A stretch of DNA of 64,000 nt from IMG/VR virus record IMGVR_UViG_3300042350_003822, positions 1 through 64,000 of that record; one strand, given 5' to 3'. Source of the stretch: a virus. The translations under genes and the position numbers were made by a program. The notes under the pieces are model-generated. The model had not been told where the DNA came from. It made no database searches and worked only from the letters and a program-made list of their open reading frames with translations. Shown here piece after piece: positions 41,385 through 51,113 of the stretch (positions within the stretch are counted from its first letter, which is position 1; the number at the start of each line of letters is the position of its first letter).

Positions 41385-43619
41385 TTACTTAATCAGATGT
41401 GCAACAATTTTGACCGCTGTGTTGTTCACTAGCTGAGCCATTGTAATTTCGACGTTTGCGTTATTGACTGCTGCGGTGAATGTACCGAGAGGAGCTGTTG
41501 TGTTTGCCCCACCTGAGGCTGGAGGAGAAGCCACAACGCCATAGACAGCAACATATGCGTTCGTACCGTCATGAGCGACAACCATTTCAGCAATCTGGTT
41601 GTTACCAGCATTTGTTGCTTGAACCATCAGCTTACCTGTTCTGTAAGTAGTCTTAGGGAAGCTATAGATTAGCCTTGGGGACGCTGTTGATCCGATATCG
41701 CCATTAGCAACTACATCAATGACATAGTCTGTGTTGATTGTTACATTACCACCAACCGAAACGTTACCTACGAGGTTTGATGTGGATCCTACTCTTAATG
41801 TTGTACCCACATTAGCTGAACCAGCAACGTTGGCAAAACCACCGATAGTAGCATTCGTACCAACAGTAAGAGTGGTTCCTACGTTTGCGTATGACGAAGC
41901 ATCCACAAACCCTGTAATTGTTGTGTTGCCTGTTGCAAGTGTATTAGCAATTGTAACAGCACCATTAACTGCTAGAGTGCTCCTTAGATTAGTAGCTCCT
42001 CCAACGTTAGCTGTGGATGATACATTAATGAAACCAGTGACTGTTGTGTTACCAAGTGAAGCGGTGTTAGCCACAATCAGCTGACCGTTTGCTACAACAT
42101 TAGCCCGGAAGGATGCCACACCACCAACGTTTGCTGTGCTCGTTACATTAATAAATCCACCTATTGACGCATCGGTACCAACACCCAGTGTAGTTCCTAC
42201 GTTTGCTGTAGCCGATATATTAATGAAACCTGTAACAGATGTATTGCCAGTCGCGAGCGTATTGGCAATTGTAACGGCACCATTAACCGCTAGTGTGCTT
42301 CTTAGATTTGTTGCCCCACCAACATTAGCTGTGGACGACACATTAATGAAACCAGTGACTGTTGTGTTACCAAGTGAAGCAGTATTAGCTACCGTGAGCT
42401 GACCGTTTGCTACGACATCAGAACGGAAGGATGCAATGCCACCAACATTAGCTGTGGATGATACGTTGATAAAGCCTGTAACGGTTGAGTTGCCAACACT
42501 AATTGTGTTGGCTACCGTGAGCTGACCGTTTGCTACGACATCAGAACGGAAATTAGCAACGCCGCCGACATTAGCTGTAGACGATACGTTGATGAAGCCC
42601 GTGAGTGTAGTGTTACCCCCGGCAATCGTTGTTCCCACCTGCAAAGAACCAGCAACGTTTGCAGAAGATGAAACGTTAATAAAGCCCGTTACGGTAGTGT
42701 TACCTGTTGCAAGCGTATTAGCAATTGTTGTTGCGCCGTTTGCAATAAACGTCCCACCTACACGAGCGTTGCTCGATACGTTTGCTGTTCCTGTAACACC
42801 AACCGTAGCATCGGGGGCAGTCGTTCCCACACCAAGTCTGTTATTAGTTGCATCTACAAATACAGTGCCTGAGTCAAAGTTAACATTACCGGCGATTGTG
42901 TGCACGCCAGTGCCTGTAAAATTGACATTACCAGAAACGTTTGCAGTTCCCACAACAGCAAGCGATGCATCCGGAGTAATAGTATTAACCCCTACTCTAT
43001 TGTTGGTTGCATCTACAAATACTGTACCTGAGTCGAAGTTAACGTTACCGGCGATTGTGTGACTAATGCCCGAGATAGTAACGTTAGCAGACATGACAGC
43101 ATTAGCCGTGATCGTCACTAAATTGCCCGCAAGTGTCGTGTTGGATGTTGTTCCGTTACCACTGATGGCAAGCACTGTAATGTTAGAGTTAGACTTGAAT
43201 GACTGAGTGTTCGATGTCACAGTAACAACTGTCGCATTTGCAATGACATTAGATGTAATGTTCAATTGCGTGCCGTTGATGAAAACGTTTGCGCCAGTAG
43301 CTGCAATGTTGGCTGTGAAGGTAGTGTTAGAAGCAACGTTTACCGAAGCTCCTGTGAATAAAGCATTGGAAGTAATGTTTAGATTAGCCGCAGTGCCTGT
43401 GTTTCCCCCACGAAGCGCGGTTTCCGCCACAAGTGTGTTTGCAGTAAAGCCACCGTATAGTCTCGCATTACGCTGAGCTGCTGTTGTACCCGTATTCGCA
43501 AAGGTAGCATTAGCAGTGATTACTTCTGTCGATAAGGCATCAAGCAACTGGTTGGTACGGATGACCCACGTACCAAACGTTTCTGTAGTTGTGTCAACAT
43601 TAGCTACATATCTAGCCAT
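41385..43619 (-). CDS. Repeat-rich tail fibre (744 residues)
   Basis: The shaft is built of units of about 41 residues with the core GNTTVTGFINVSSTANVGG, repeated more than eight times between about residues 260 and 640, plus two 'INFDSGTVFVDATNNRLGVG'-like units. The N-terminus RYVANVDTTTETFGTWVIRT is an attachment pattern, seen also in other marine phages, and the C-terminal 110 residues (FPKTTYRTGKLMVQATNAGN, AEMVVAHDGTNAYVAVYG) form a tip shared with the protein at 32885-33448. The repeats point to a long trimeric beta shaft. DNA repeats of 318 bp and 123 bp lie within the gene. No collagen or S74 part. Confidence 0.85.
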   Translation of the reverse strand: MARYVANVDTTTETFGTWVIRTNQLLDALSTEVITANATFANTGTTAAQRNARLYGGFTANTLVAETALRGGNTGTAANLNITSNALFTGASVNVASNTTFTANIAATGANVFINGTQLNITSNVIANATVVTVTSNTQSFKSNSNITVLAISGNGTTSNTTLAGNLVTITANAVMSANVTISGISHTIAGNVNFDSGTVFVDATNNRVGVNTITPDASLAVVGTANVSGNVNFTGTGVHTIAGNVNFDSGTVFVDATNNRLGVGTTAPDATVGVTGTANVSSNARVGGTFIANGATTIANTLATGNTTVTGFINVSSSANVAGSLQVGTTIAGGNTTLTGFINVSSTANVGGVANFRSDVVANGQLTVANTISVGNSTVTGFINVSSTANVGGIASFRSDVVANGQLTVANTASLGNTTVTGFINVSSTANVGGATNLRSTLAVNGAVTIANTLATGNTSVTGFINISATANVGTTLGVGTDASIGGFINVTSTANVGGVASFRANVVANGQLIVANTASLGNTTVTGFINVSSTANVGGATNLRSTLAVNGAVTIANTLATGNTTITGFVDASSYANVGTTLTVGTNATIGGFANVAGSANVGTTLRVGSTSNLVGNVSVGGNVTINTDYVIDVVANGDIGSTASPRLIYSFPKTTYRTGKLMVQATNAGNNQIAEMVVAHDGTNAYVAVYGVVASPPASGGANTTAPLGTFTAAVNNANVEITMAQLVNNTAVKIVAHLIK
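41941..42119 (-). repeat. 318-bp-spaced direct repeat, copy 1
   Basis: This segment matches 42259-42437 closely in the same register, 318 bases (106 codons) apart. It lies inside the 744-residue fibre gene and includes the gtgactgttgtgttaccaag stretch present in both. Confidence 0.85.
42259..42437 (-). repeat. 318-bp-spaced direct repeat, copy 2
   Basis: Second copy of the direct repeat. A nested repeat of about 40 bases at 42388-42428 recurs identically at 42511-42551, 123 bases (41 codons) away. These repeats are in frame, so recombination would change shaft length without breaking the gene. Confidence 0.85.
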
Positions 43620-43620
43620 C

Positions 43621-43803
43621 TTAATTCCTGTTAATTACTTGAGCCAAAAGGGCTTTGATTTGTGTTAGCTCATCTTTGAGGGTGTTTACTTCCTCCGAAA
43701 TTTGTCGAGACCTTTTGTCAGACTCACGTTGCCCGACAATAGCCTTATAGTAGCTATCATCAGTATTTATAATGATACCACGTGAGTCTCTGACATAAGA
43801 CAT
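43621..43803 (-). CDS. Small coiled-coil protein with short N-terminal head
   Basis: This 60-residue protein has an N-terminal peptide SYVRDSRGIIINTDDSYYKA and a C-terminal helix (IVGQRESDKRSRQISEEVNT to LKDELTQIKALLAQVI) with Leu/Ile heptads. Similar small proteins are conserved at fibre loci of T4-like marine phages. It may link a fibre to the baseplate. Its ATG overlaps the stop of the upstream structural gene (TAATG) and its stop is followed 2 nt later by the fibre ATG. NATAAATA at 43764-43771 lies inside the gene and could be chance. Confidence 0.75.
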   Translation of the reverse strand: MSYVRDSRGIIINTDDSYYKAIVGQRESDKRSRQISEEVNTLKDELTQIKALLAQVINRN

Positions 43804-45968
43804 TATGCAGACACTCCGATAACCGAAATCTGATCAATTTTAGGAGCAAGATAAGTGTTATCTCCTAGAAAGACAATCTTAACCTGCATAGCATTAAATT
43901 TATCAAACGTTACAAGTGAAGAATTGTAGTAGCGACACACATTGTCATTAGTGATGTTGTTGAAAGCGGCGTTGTAGTACTTCAATCTATCGACTTTAAA
44001 TCCTGTTCCAACAACATTGTTATTAGATACAGCTGTCTCGAGTTGAATAGCACTAGAGTTAACTACCGAAACTACATCTACAATATAGTCCTCAGGAATC
44101 AGAGGGTTGTAGAGTTTAACAACATCACCCGCAGCGAGATAACTCGACGGGTTGACGCCCGCTGCAACAAGAGTATTGCTGGTCAGGGTAGTCGTGAATG
44201 TTCCAGGAAGAACGTTTGCACTATCTGAATAAAGAGGTAAGCCAAGCTCGTATTCAACATAATCCGACTCATCATCTTTTGAGCTGAACCGTTCAGCGTT
44301 CTCTTTATATTGAAGAGGAGACCAGGCGCGATCATCAAAGGCATCCGGATCAGCTGAGTTGTGAACACGAGCGTATACCAGGATGTCTGTGTTGGCGGGT
44401 CTGTAGGCGGTCATGTAGACACGAACATCTTCTGCGAATCTATTATTAGCAAACGATACCTTAGTGGTAATGTGCTTGCTTTCCGCATTGTAAGGACCTC
44501 CAACTTCTGAATCAATTACAACGCTGTTTGCGTCAGTAGTAGTATATGTGTTCGAGATCAAATTAGTGATAACAAACATATCTAGCTGGGATTGATCCAT
44601 AGAAGGAGCAACATAGAGCTCTACGTTCGACGCATTAACCGTCAACGTTGTGTTAGCAACTACCGAAGGTCTATTGATACGGTTGCCACCCCCATCCAGC
44701 GGATCTGACTCAGGTAAGTTCGAGTTATCAATTTCCAGCGAGCGAGATTGAATAAACGCATCATATTGATTGATGTTGCGTATGAGACTCTCGTTGAGAC
44801 CTACCTTAATTTGGTTGTTGTATGTAAACAAGAAAGATGCACCAGACTTATACGCAAAGGTCAATCTCTTATCAATTACGCCCTTCGAAGGCAACGTAAG
44901 ATCGGTGTTGAGTTTTATGCGGTCGGCTGAAATGCTATCTACAGAGGATATCTTACAGTTGGCAAGAGAATCTTCTCCATAGAGAAGATTGTTGTTTGCT
45001 TGGAATTTAAATGCTGTGTTGGCAGCATTGGAACCCTTGAGATATAGCTTTCTACGAGTAGAGCTGTAATAGTGAACCTGGCCAACAGGCGGCTTCATCC
45101 AATTGGTGCCTGTATTAGAATGCACAATTGTAGATGTGGTTTCAAGATAGGATGTGTTAACAACGTTAAGAACTTCCACCACATCTTTGTAGGATGAATT
45201 AGACCACAACACCAGCTGGTCGCCGGCAACCACACCTGCAGTATTAAAATCAGCACCACCAGAGGTTGTAGATCTCAGAGCGGTGGTTCCTGCTGTAAAC
45301 TGTACGTTACCAGAGGAGTTAGCTACTTGTTGGAATACATATTCGCCTCCAACAAATCTTCCATTTGTATTGGTAATGGTAAAGAATTCATAGTTGTTGG
45401 GGATATAAACTTCTGTAACCGTGTTAGCTACATATTGAGCGCATTTAAGAGCAAACTTAAGATCCGAGTCAGACTGAGGTCTATACGAACCTGCGTTGGT
45501 TGATAGATATAGCTTACCATCTTTAACTAAGTTAGATCCAGGCGAAGCATTGTTGGTTCCAATTAGCTTGTCCCCCAGTCTGTTAGTCCAAAGCTCGAAT
45601 GCAGGGTCCTCAAACGTTATGACAATACCATAAAACCGACCGGTCGGAACAATTAGTGGCTTGTTAAAACCAAAAGTAACAGAGCTAGACGCATCGCTAA
45701 ATCCTGGAGCAATTTCGTTATATGACTTAATGGCATACACACCCGAAAATACCTTCGAAAGATCGGGGTCATTCTCAGTGAGCTCACATATACGCACGAT
45801 GACGCTAGGGTTTGCTTTACCAGTAACACCAGGAACGGTGAACAGAGGCTTAAAGAATAAATCAACAGACGTCAGCGTTACCGTACCGCTGTTGTTAACG
45901 ATATCCGGATCTGCATAAAACGTCTGAATCATGCTAAAATTTGTAATAGTTTCAAATGAGTTATTCAT
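43803..45968 (-). CDS. Large tail/baseplate structural protein (721 residues)
   Basis: This 721-residue beta-rich protein starts NNSFETITNFSMIQTFYADP and continues VTLTSVDLFFKPLFTVPGVT, PSVIVRICELTENDPDLSKV, FSGVYAIKSYNEI and FGFNKPLIVPTGRFYGIVIT, a pattern known from T4-like cyanophage structural proteins. Segment TKVSFANNRFAEDVRVYMTA with YARVHNSADPDAFDDRAWSP suggests a receptor- or glycan-facing domain. It is next to the 1697-residue DUF4815 protein and in the same unit, behind late element 45997-46004. The pair may take the place of T4 gp9-gp10-gp11 at the baseplate rim. I do not recognise a named family. Confidence 0.75.
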   Translation of the reverse strand: MNNSFETITNFSMIQTFYADPDIVNNSGTVTLTSVDLFFKPLFTVPGVTGKANPSVIVRICELTENDPDLSKVFSGVYAIKSYNEIAPGFSDASSSVTFGFNKPLIVPTGRFYGIVITFEDPAFELWTNRLGDKLIGTNNASPGSNLVKDGKLYLSTNAGSYRPQSDSDLKFALKCAQYVANTVTEVYIPNNYEFFTITNTNGRFVGGEYVFQQVANSSGNVQFTAGTTALRSTTSGGADFNTAGVVAGDQLVLWSNSSYKDVVEVLNVVNTSYLETTSTIVHSNTGTNWMKPPVGQVHYYSSTRRKLYLKGSNAANTAFKFQANNNLLYGEDSLANCKISSVDSISADRIKLNTDLTLPSKGVIDKRLTFAYKSGASFLFTYNNQIKVGLNESLIRNINQYDAFIQSRSLEIDNSNLPESDPLDGGGNRINRPSVVANTTLTVNASNVELYVAPSMDQSQLDMFVITNLISNTYTTTDANSVVIDSEVGGPYNAESKHITTKVSFANNRFAEDVRVYMTAYRPANTDILVYARVHNSADPDAFDDRAWSPLQYKENAERFSSKDDESDYVEYELGLPLYSDSANVLPGTFTTTLTSNTLVAAGVNPSSYLAAGDVVKLYNPLIPEDYIVDVVSVVNSSAIQLETAVSNNNVVGTGFKVDRLKYYNAAFNNITNDNVCRYYNSSLVTFDKFNAMQVKIVFLGDNTYLAPKIDQISVIGVSA

Positions 45969-45996
45969 TAGAATCCTCTGTCTCTGTCTGCTTCGT

Positions 45997-46004
45997 TATT
46001 TATC
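45997..46004 (-). promoter_or_regulatory. Late promoter element GATAAATA
   Basis: The minus strand reads GATAAATA in the 46-base gap between the two large structural genes, 29 nt before the ATG at 45968. It would start the transcript of the 721-residue protein and the fibres beyond it. Confidence 0.6.
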
Positions 46005-46014
46005 GTGTTTTGTA

Positions 46015-49000
46015 TCATACTTCTTTTACATTGTCTTGAGATAGAAAATCACGACCTCCCCCAACAGTAACACGATCCGTCAGTACCGTTTCTCCTCCTG
46101 GGCCTCCAAAAGATGGAATTGCTGCTGGTTGAGGTGGTGCGTTGAACACTCTCTTAATATAGTTCTTAACCTGAATCACAGAATCTGAGAACGATGAGGC
46201 GTCTGTATTAACGACTCTCACAGCCTTACTTGCTACAACCATTTCTGTTGCAGCCGCTGCTTCGGAGGTAACATCGACCGATTGGATTGCAGGGAAATAA
46301 TAATAGATGAACTCGAGGTCACCATTGCTATCTGATTGCAGACCTCCACCGAGGATTCTACCAACTTGCTTACAAGAGGCGCTCTTATCCGTTCCCTCAA
46401 TGAAGAACTTATGGTCGGTGTTAGGTCTCAGACCAGTCACTCGAATCTCAAATGCTTGCTCGCTAGCAATCACCCCAGGATCGCTTGGGTTGATACCCGG
46501 ACTTCCTGGGTTGAAGCCAGAGAAGTTGAAGTTAATAGGAGACATAGCAGGAGCGCCAATGAAGCCCCACGATCCGCTCCAATAAGACATATCGAAGTTG
46601 ATTGTAGGAGAAAACCCGTTAACATAATCCTGCTGCGATTCTAGCACATCGGCAGGATAATATAGCTTGAAGCCATACGTGCCGCTCTTACCTTGACCAC
46701 CAAACAGACCACCATGCTTCTTGCCCTTATAGACACGAATCATGTAATAGCGGCCAGCGTCTGGGTTGTGATTCCAGAGCAGTTTAAGCTGATCTTCGTG
46801 CCAAACACTTGTTCCCGTAAAGTAGTAACCCTTAGTGTCAAGCGAGCCTGGATGCTCAATGCTTCGGCCGCCATTCAGTACTCTTAGACCGTTAGAATCA
46901 ATATCCGGGGTAGTAATAGCCTGAGCATCTGAACCAGAATTTCTGACAACATTTGTAAACGGCCCATTTTCTGTTTGGCTCTGGTAAACAATAACACCAA
47001 TGTTGTTGTCTCTGCTATTGATATAGAACTGAGCCGTACCTGCGGATTCACTGAATGTGTAAAAATATTCATCATAGAAAACACCGCTGTCGGAATTCAG
47101 CGTATTCTTCTCGCTCTCAATAACCGAGATAGTTTTCGTCACTGTCGCCGAGGCTGTGTTTTGCTGTACAACAGGTGTTATAACAATAGTGCCTGTTAAT
47201 GTATTTGTTATGCCAAGGTCCGGTGCGACCGCATCCGGCTGTACAATAGGACCGTTGGTTGCATCTGGTTGAGACAGGAACGACTTCTCAATATATGGAA
47301 GGGAAACATTTGTGCCTCCGCTAACAGGTGAAAGCGGTAAATTAATTTCTTCCACTTTTGGTGAAAGGAATCCATCAACAATAGCTGCATTATATTGTGG
47401 GTTTGATGTCTCAGCATAGCTGTAATTATTGAAGCCATCAACGAAGAAGCCAAATTTGAATCTATCAATATTAGAGTTGGCAGAGCTTGGAATAACTTTC
47501 TTTTGGGTTTGAGCCTCAACAAGAGTGTAGGCTACATAACGTTCAAGAGTCTGTATTCTTCTATCCAATGCACCAATATCAACCATGGTATAACCACGAG
47601 GCTGTTCGATGGTGCGCTGTGCATCGTTGAATGGAGCTTCTACACGATATGCAAGCATTCTACGATTGCTATATGTTTCATTAGCGATCTTGTTGTTGAA
47701 GAAAGCTACTGTGCCGGCTGACAGTCTCTTAGGATGAGAAGGATAGGGAGCAATTTGCAAAAGATTGATTGTCATTGCGTCTGAAGGCGCAGCTGGTGCA
47801 TCGGCAGACCCAGGGGTGCCCTTCATGATGCTAAAGTTACCTTGCTCATCAATGATCACACGATCGGTGCGGCCGAGATAGTATTCAACAATACCTGTCA
47901 GGTTTGAGTCAGGAGCAGGGAACTTCTTATCTGTTGTTCCAAACTTATCCGCTGTTGCCTTTTCCTCTGGGTTGATAGGAGCAGAGGCCACGGACGCGAG
48001 TACCACGGGCGTTGCGTTAGCTACAGAGACAGGGCGGAAGTCGAACTGATCACGCAGATCGTAGTATTCCCCCTTTGTACCATACACTTCAGGGATTTCC
48101 ATTGTGTTAATAGTAGAAGATGATGAAGCTAGAGCAAGAGTATCATTAATTTGATATGAACCGGCGGAACCAGGAGCCTTTAGTCCTTCACCAGAGCTGG
48201 TGAAGTGATCAAACTTGACCAAAAGGAAGTTAGATGTGGTGATGGCTGTGTTAGCGTCCGTCTTTCTATAGAGATAAGACATATCATAGAAGTTTTCGTT
48301 CTGATTGTGGTCAATGTAGTATTCATTTGTTATATCTTGAACACCAGCCTCTGTCGGCGTGAATGAAGCGTTAGAAGCAAGGAACACACCCTTAAGATGG
48401 AAGATATCAGGAACACCAAGAGCCCATGGTCCAGTATTCGTCGTAGCGTTGTTGGAAAGCTGTAGACGGATGAATTTGTCGCGGTTAACTGTCTTTACTA
48501 TCGGTGTTGTTCCTGACGAACGAACGTTGTATGCAATAGAGACCTTCGTGGCAACATTAACTGATGAACCCAGGTTGACTACTAGATTGTTTGCGTTGGC
48601 GTCAACATTGGCTGATCTTCCAGCTCTGAGAGAGATTGGAACATACTGAGGGAAATACATTACTGTATTGCCGTTAGTAACCGCCGATGATGGATTAGCT
48701 GTTGTTGTCATAATTGTGGTATTGACAACAGTTGCAATCTGAACAATTGTTGAGTGCGAAGCGTTTGCAATCTTAACGAAGTCACCCGCTTCGAAAACTG
48801 AAGTGAAAGACGTGCTCGAACCACCGGTAATGGTAGTGCTACCAGCAGTACAGTTTACCGTACCAGCTGCATTCGCCGCAAACTGAACATTGGCCATAGG
48901 AGCGACAATCAGATCTTGCTCCTGAGCTGGTGACAGAGTGGCCCCAGCTGTATATGGGAACGTTTCATTGCCTGTCGCAGCAACTGTAATAGTACCACCA

Positions 49001-51108
49001 GTCGTAACTTCGAAGCTATTGGCTGTGTCGATCGTTCTGTACACATATGAGAAAGTGTTACCAGTCTTAACAGCAGGTCGGCCGGCATAATAAAGAAGTG
49101 ACGATAGATTGCTATCCTTTAACACAGCCTTGCCATCTTCGAGTACTGCATCGCAAACACCCTTATACGCCCCATCATAGTAAACAGACTTGATAAGAGA
49201 GAAGTTGCGGGCTGTTGCGAGCTGAATGTCGAACAGATACAATCTGTATACACACGATGAAGTACCAGGAACGCCCGACTCGACTACCAGGGAACGGATG
49301 CGAGCTGTTCCGAGCGATGTTCCCAGACTTGTTGGGCTGCTTGTCGAAGGCACGCCACCCGCAAGTCCACCTGAGATAAAATCTCGTGGGTTAGGATAAA
49401 GAATTACCTGATCACCGGTGTTAAACTTAAACAGACCCCCAAGCTCATTTACGCGGATGTAATTACCATAGTTTAGTGAGATGTTGGCATTATTGGCAAC
49501 GAAAGTATCTATGCCCTTGCTAACATCAGCTGTGAAAGATCTAACAGTTTCCAGACGTGTACCATTGAGATATGCTACGCCCGGATCAATGCTAACGCGG
49601 AATGTGGTAGCTTCCGTAGCTAGAGAAGAGGCATTAATAGTGTTGAGAATGAATGGATCGATAACATAATTGCCCGATTCTTCTCTTGTTCTTCTCGCTA
49701 ACTCTTTGCCAAGAATGTTGTATTGAGTCTGTTGGACCTGCTTGTATGGGTTGCCTTCAGAAAATTCGACAATCGAGAAGAAATCTGAGTTAGCATCTGC
49801 CTGCGCTTTAGTTTTTACGACAAGCGTTGGTGTGAGCTTTAGACGATTAGCGCCCGGAGCTGTTGCGTTAGGCTCCCCAGTAGCGTTATCAAGAAGCGAA
49901 GGATCCTGGTTTGAATTCAGAATATACTCGGTGGTATCAAAACCTACAGCCTTGTTGAAGTTATTATTCGTATACTTCTCTACAAGTACCATGTGCTCGT
50001 TGACACGGGTAAAGTAACCTTTTTGATAGATCACACCCTTACCAACAGTGACACCATATCCTGCCCCTACGGGATCGAACGATGTATTAGCAATCCTTAC
50101 CTGAGTCAAGAATGATTGAGCTGCAAGACTTGCAGCATTGATCTGATTGGTTGTAGCTCCTACCGACTGAACTGACACGGTTGGGAGTACATAATATCCC
50201 GAACCTTTTTGAGTCACTGTCAGTGAGCTGATCTCACCATTGATAGTGCCCGTTCTCATAGTAACAGCTGCACCAGAACCGACAATACCAACGATTTTAA
50301 CCATATCGGATGGGTTTGTGTTTAGACTCTGTACATTTGTATTAACAGCGAGAGTCCACTTTTGATTGTTAGCAGCCTTAAGATCTACGGGCTTAGGTTT
50401 AATACGAAGAACCACAGCTTGTGTATTAGAAGTAGTGTCGACGGCCACAATCTGAACATTGGCGGTGCCGTCTGTCAGGTAGTCTTGAGCATAGAAGTTA
50501 TTAGCAAAGGTAGTACCACCGCTTGAGTTTTGAACAGCAATAGCACTCAGAACAACAATCGAATCAGCGTTCGAGAAGCCGGCTGAGTCGTTAGTGGAGA
50601 TGATCTTTTCAATGGGGTTAGAAGGCTTATATACAGTCAGTACATCGTTAGCAATAAACTGCTGACGTTCAGTTCTGACAGTTGCGACATTAGCGTAGCC
50701 AGAATTGACATACTTGACATAAACGGTCTTAAGGTCCGGTGATCTCGACTCGAATCCATCTACTGCAGTTTGAATAGAAGCCACAAGAGGAGATACGTTC
50801 GCGGTATCCTTCACGTAATAACCAATAAGCTGGTTAACGTTAACAGGTGCACCGTCTGTTTGGTTATCCAGGAGCTTAACATACTGTAGGGCTGACTGGA
50901 ACGTAATGTCGCAACCATCAACTACAGTACCACGCTTGAACACGTGATCGCCAAAGCGCTCAATTTGCTTTTGAAGAATAGTCTGGAACTGATTAAGCTC
51001 GCGAGCCTGCACAGCCACACCAGGGCGGAACAGAATCTTGTAGTAATCTTTGTTCTCATCAAAATCGTCAAAATATGGAGAGACGCTTAGATCGGTCTGA
51101 ATAGGCAT
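46015..51108 (-). CDS. DUF4815 giant virion protein (1697 residues)
   Basis: The N-terminus SVSPYFDDFDENKDYYKILF with RPGVAVQARELNQFQTILQK and QIERFGDHVFKRGTVVDGC (residues 8-70) is the diagnostic start of the DUF4815 family found in T4-like marine myoviruses. The long middle is beta-rich with Asn/Thr runs. The C-terminal third has STDN-type beta segments and an Ig/FN3-like stretch EIRVTGLRPNTDHKFFIEGT. At 1697 residues it is the second largest product here. It is placed between baseplate wedge gp8 and the fibre array, consistent with a baseplate-peripheral or long-fibre attachment role. Specific function is unknown. Confidence 0.88.
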   Translation of the reverse strand: MPIQTDLSVSPYFDDFDENKDYYKILFRPGVAVQARELNQFQTILQKQIERFGDHVFKRGTVVDGCDITFQSALQYVKLLDNQTDGAPVNVNQLIGYYVKDTANVSPLVASIQTAVDGFESRSPDLKTVYVKYVNSGYANVATVRTERQQFIANDVLTVYKPSNPIEKIISTNDSAGFSNADSIVVLSAIAVQNSSGGTTFANNFYAQDYLTDGTANVQIVAVDTTSNTQAVVLRIKPKPVDLKAANNQKWTLAVNTNVQSLNTNPSDMVKIVGIVGSGAAVTMRTGTINGEISSLTVTQKGSGYYVLPTVSVQSVGATTNQINAASLAAQSFLTQVRIANTSFDPVGAGYGVTVGKGVIYQKGYFTRVNEHMVLVEKYTNNNFNKAVGFDTTEYILNSNQDPSLLDNATGEPNATAPGANRLKLTPTLVVKTKAQADANSDFFSIVEFSEGNPYKQVQQTQYNILGKELARRTREESGNYVIDPFILNTINASSLATEATTFRVSIDPGVAYLNGTRLETVRSFTADVSKGIDTFVANNANISLNYGNYIRVNELGGLFKFNTGDQVILYPNPRDFISGGLAGGVPSTSSPTSLGTSLGTARIRSLVVESGVPGTSSCVYRLYLFDIQLATARNFSLIKSVYYDGAYKGVCDAVLEDGKAVLKDSNLSSLLYYAGRPAVKTGNTFSYVYRTIDTANSFEVTTGGTITVAATGNETFPYTAGATLSPAQEQDLIVAPMANVQFAANAAGTVNCTAGSTTITGGSSTSFTSVFEAGDFVKIANASHSTIVQIATVVNTTIMTTTANPSSAVTNGNTVMYFPQYVPISLRAGRSANVDANANNLVVNLGSSVNVATKVSIAYNVRSSGTTPIVKTVNRDKFIRLQLSNNATTNTGPWALGVPDIFHLKGVFLASNASFTPTEAGVQDITNEYYIDHNQNENFYDMSYLYRKTDANTAITTSNFLLVKFDHFTSSGEGLKAPGSAGSYQINDTLALASSSSTINTMEIPEVYGTKGEYYDLRDQFDFRPVSVANATPVVLASVASAPINPEEKATADKFGTTDKKFPAPDSNLTGIVEYYLGRTDRVIIDEQGNFSIMKGTPGSADAPAAPSDAMTINLLQIAPYPSHPKRLSAGTVAFFNNKIANETYSNRRMLAYRVEAPFNDAQRTIEQPRGYTMVDIGALDRRIQTLERYVAYTLVEAQTQKKVIPSSANSNIDRFKFGFFVDGFNNYSYAETSNPQYNAAIVDGFLSPKVEEINLPLSPVSGGTNVSLPYIEKSFLSQPDATNGPIVQPDAVAPDLGITNTLTGTIVITPVVQQNTASATVTKTISVIESEKNTLNSDSGVFYDEYFYTFSESAGTAQFYINSRDNNIGVIVYQSQTENGPFTNVVRNSGSDAQAITTPDIDSNGLRVLNGGRSIEHPGSLDTKGYYFTGTSVWHEDQLKLLWNHNPDAGRYYMIRVYKGKKHGGLFGGQGKSGTYGFKLYYPADVLESQQDYVNGFSPTINFDMSYWSGSWGFIGAPAMSPINFNFSGFNPGSPGINPSDPGVIASEQAFEIRVTGLRPNTDHKFFIEGTDKSASCKQVGRILGGGLQSDSNGDLEFIYYYFPAIQSVDVTSEAAAATEMVVASKAVRVVNTDASSFSDSVIQVKNYIKRVFNAPPQPAAIPSFGGPGGETVLTDRVTVGGGRDFLSQDNVKEV

Positions 51109-51113
51109 TTAAC

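Noticed and set aside
41731-43062. Plus-strand open frames opposite the 744-residue fibre
   Set aside because: They mirror the fibre repeats, have Val/Pro/Thr-biased shadow composition and no ribosome sites; the minus-strand frame is continuous and homologous to other fibres.
43764-43771. TATAAATA inside the 60-residue coiled-coil gene
   Set aside because: It matches the consensus, but it is in coding sequence about 145 bases before the next fibre gene; not listed as a promoter without RNA data.
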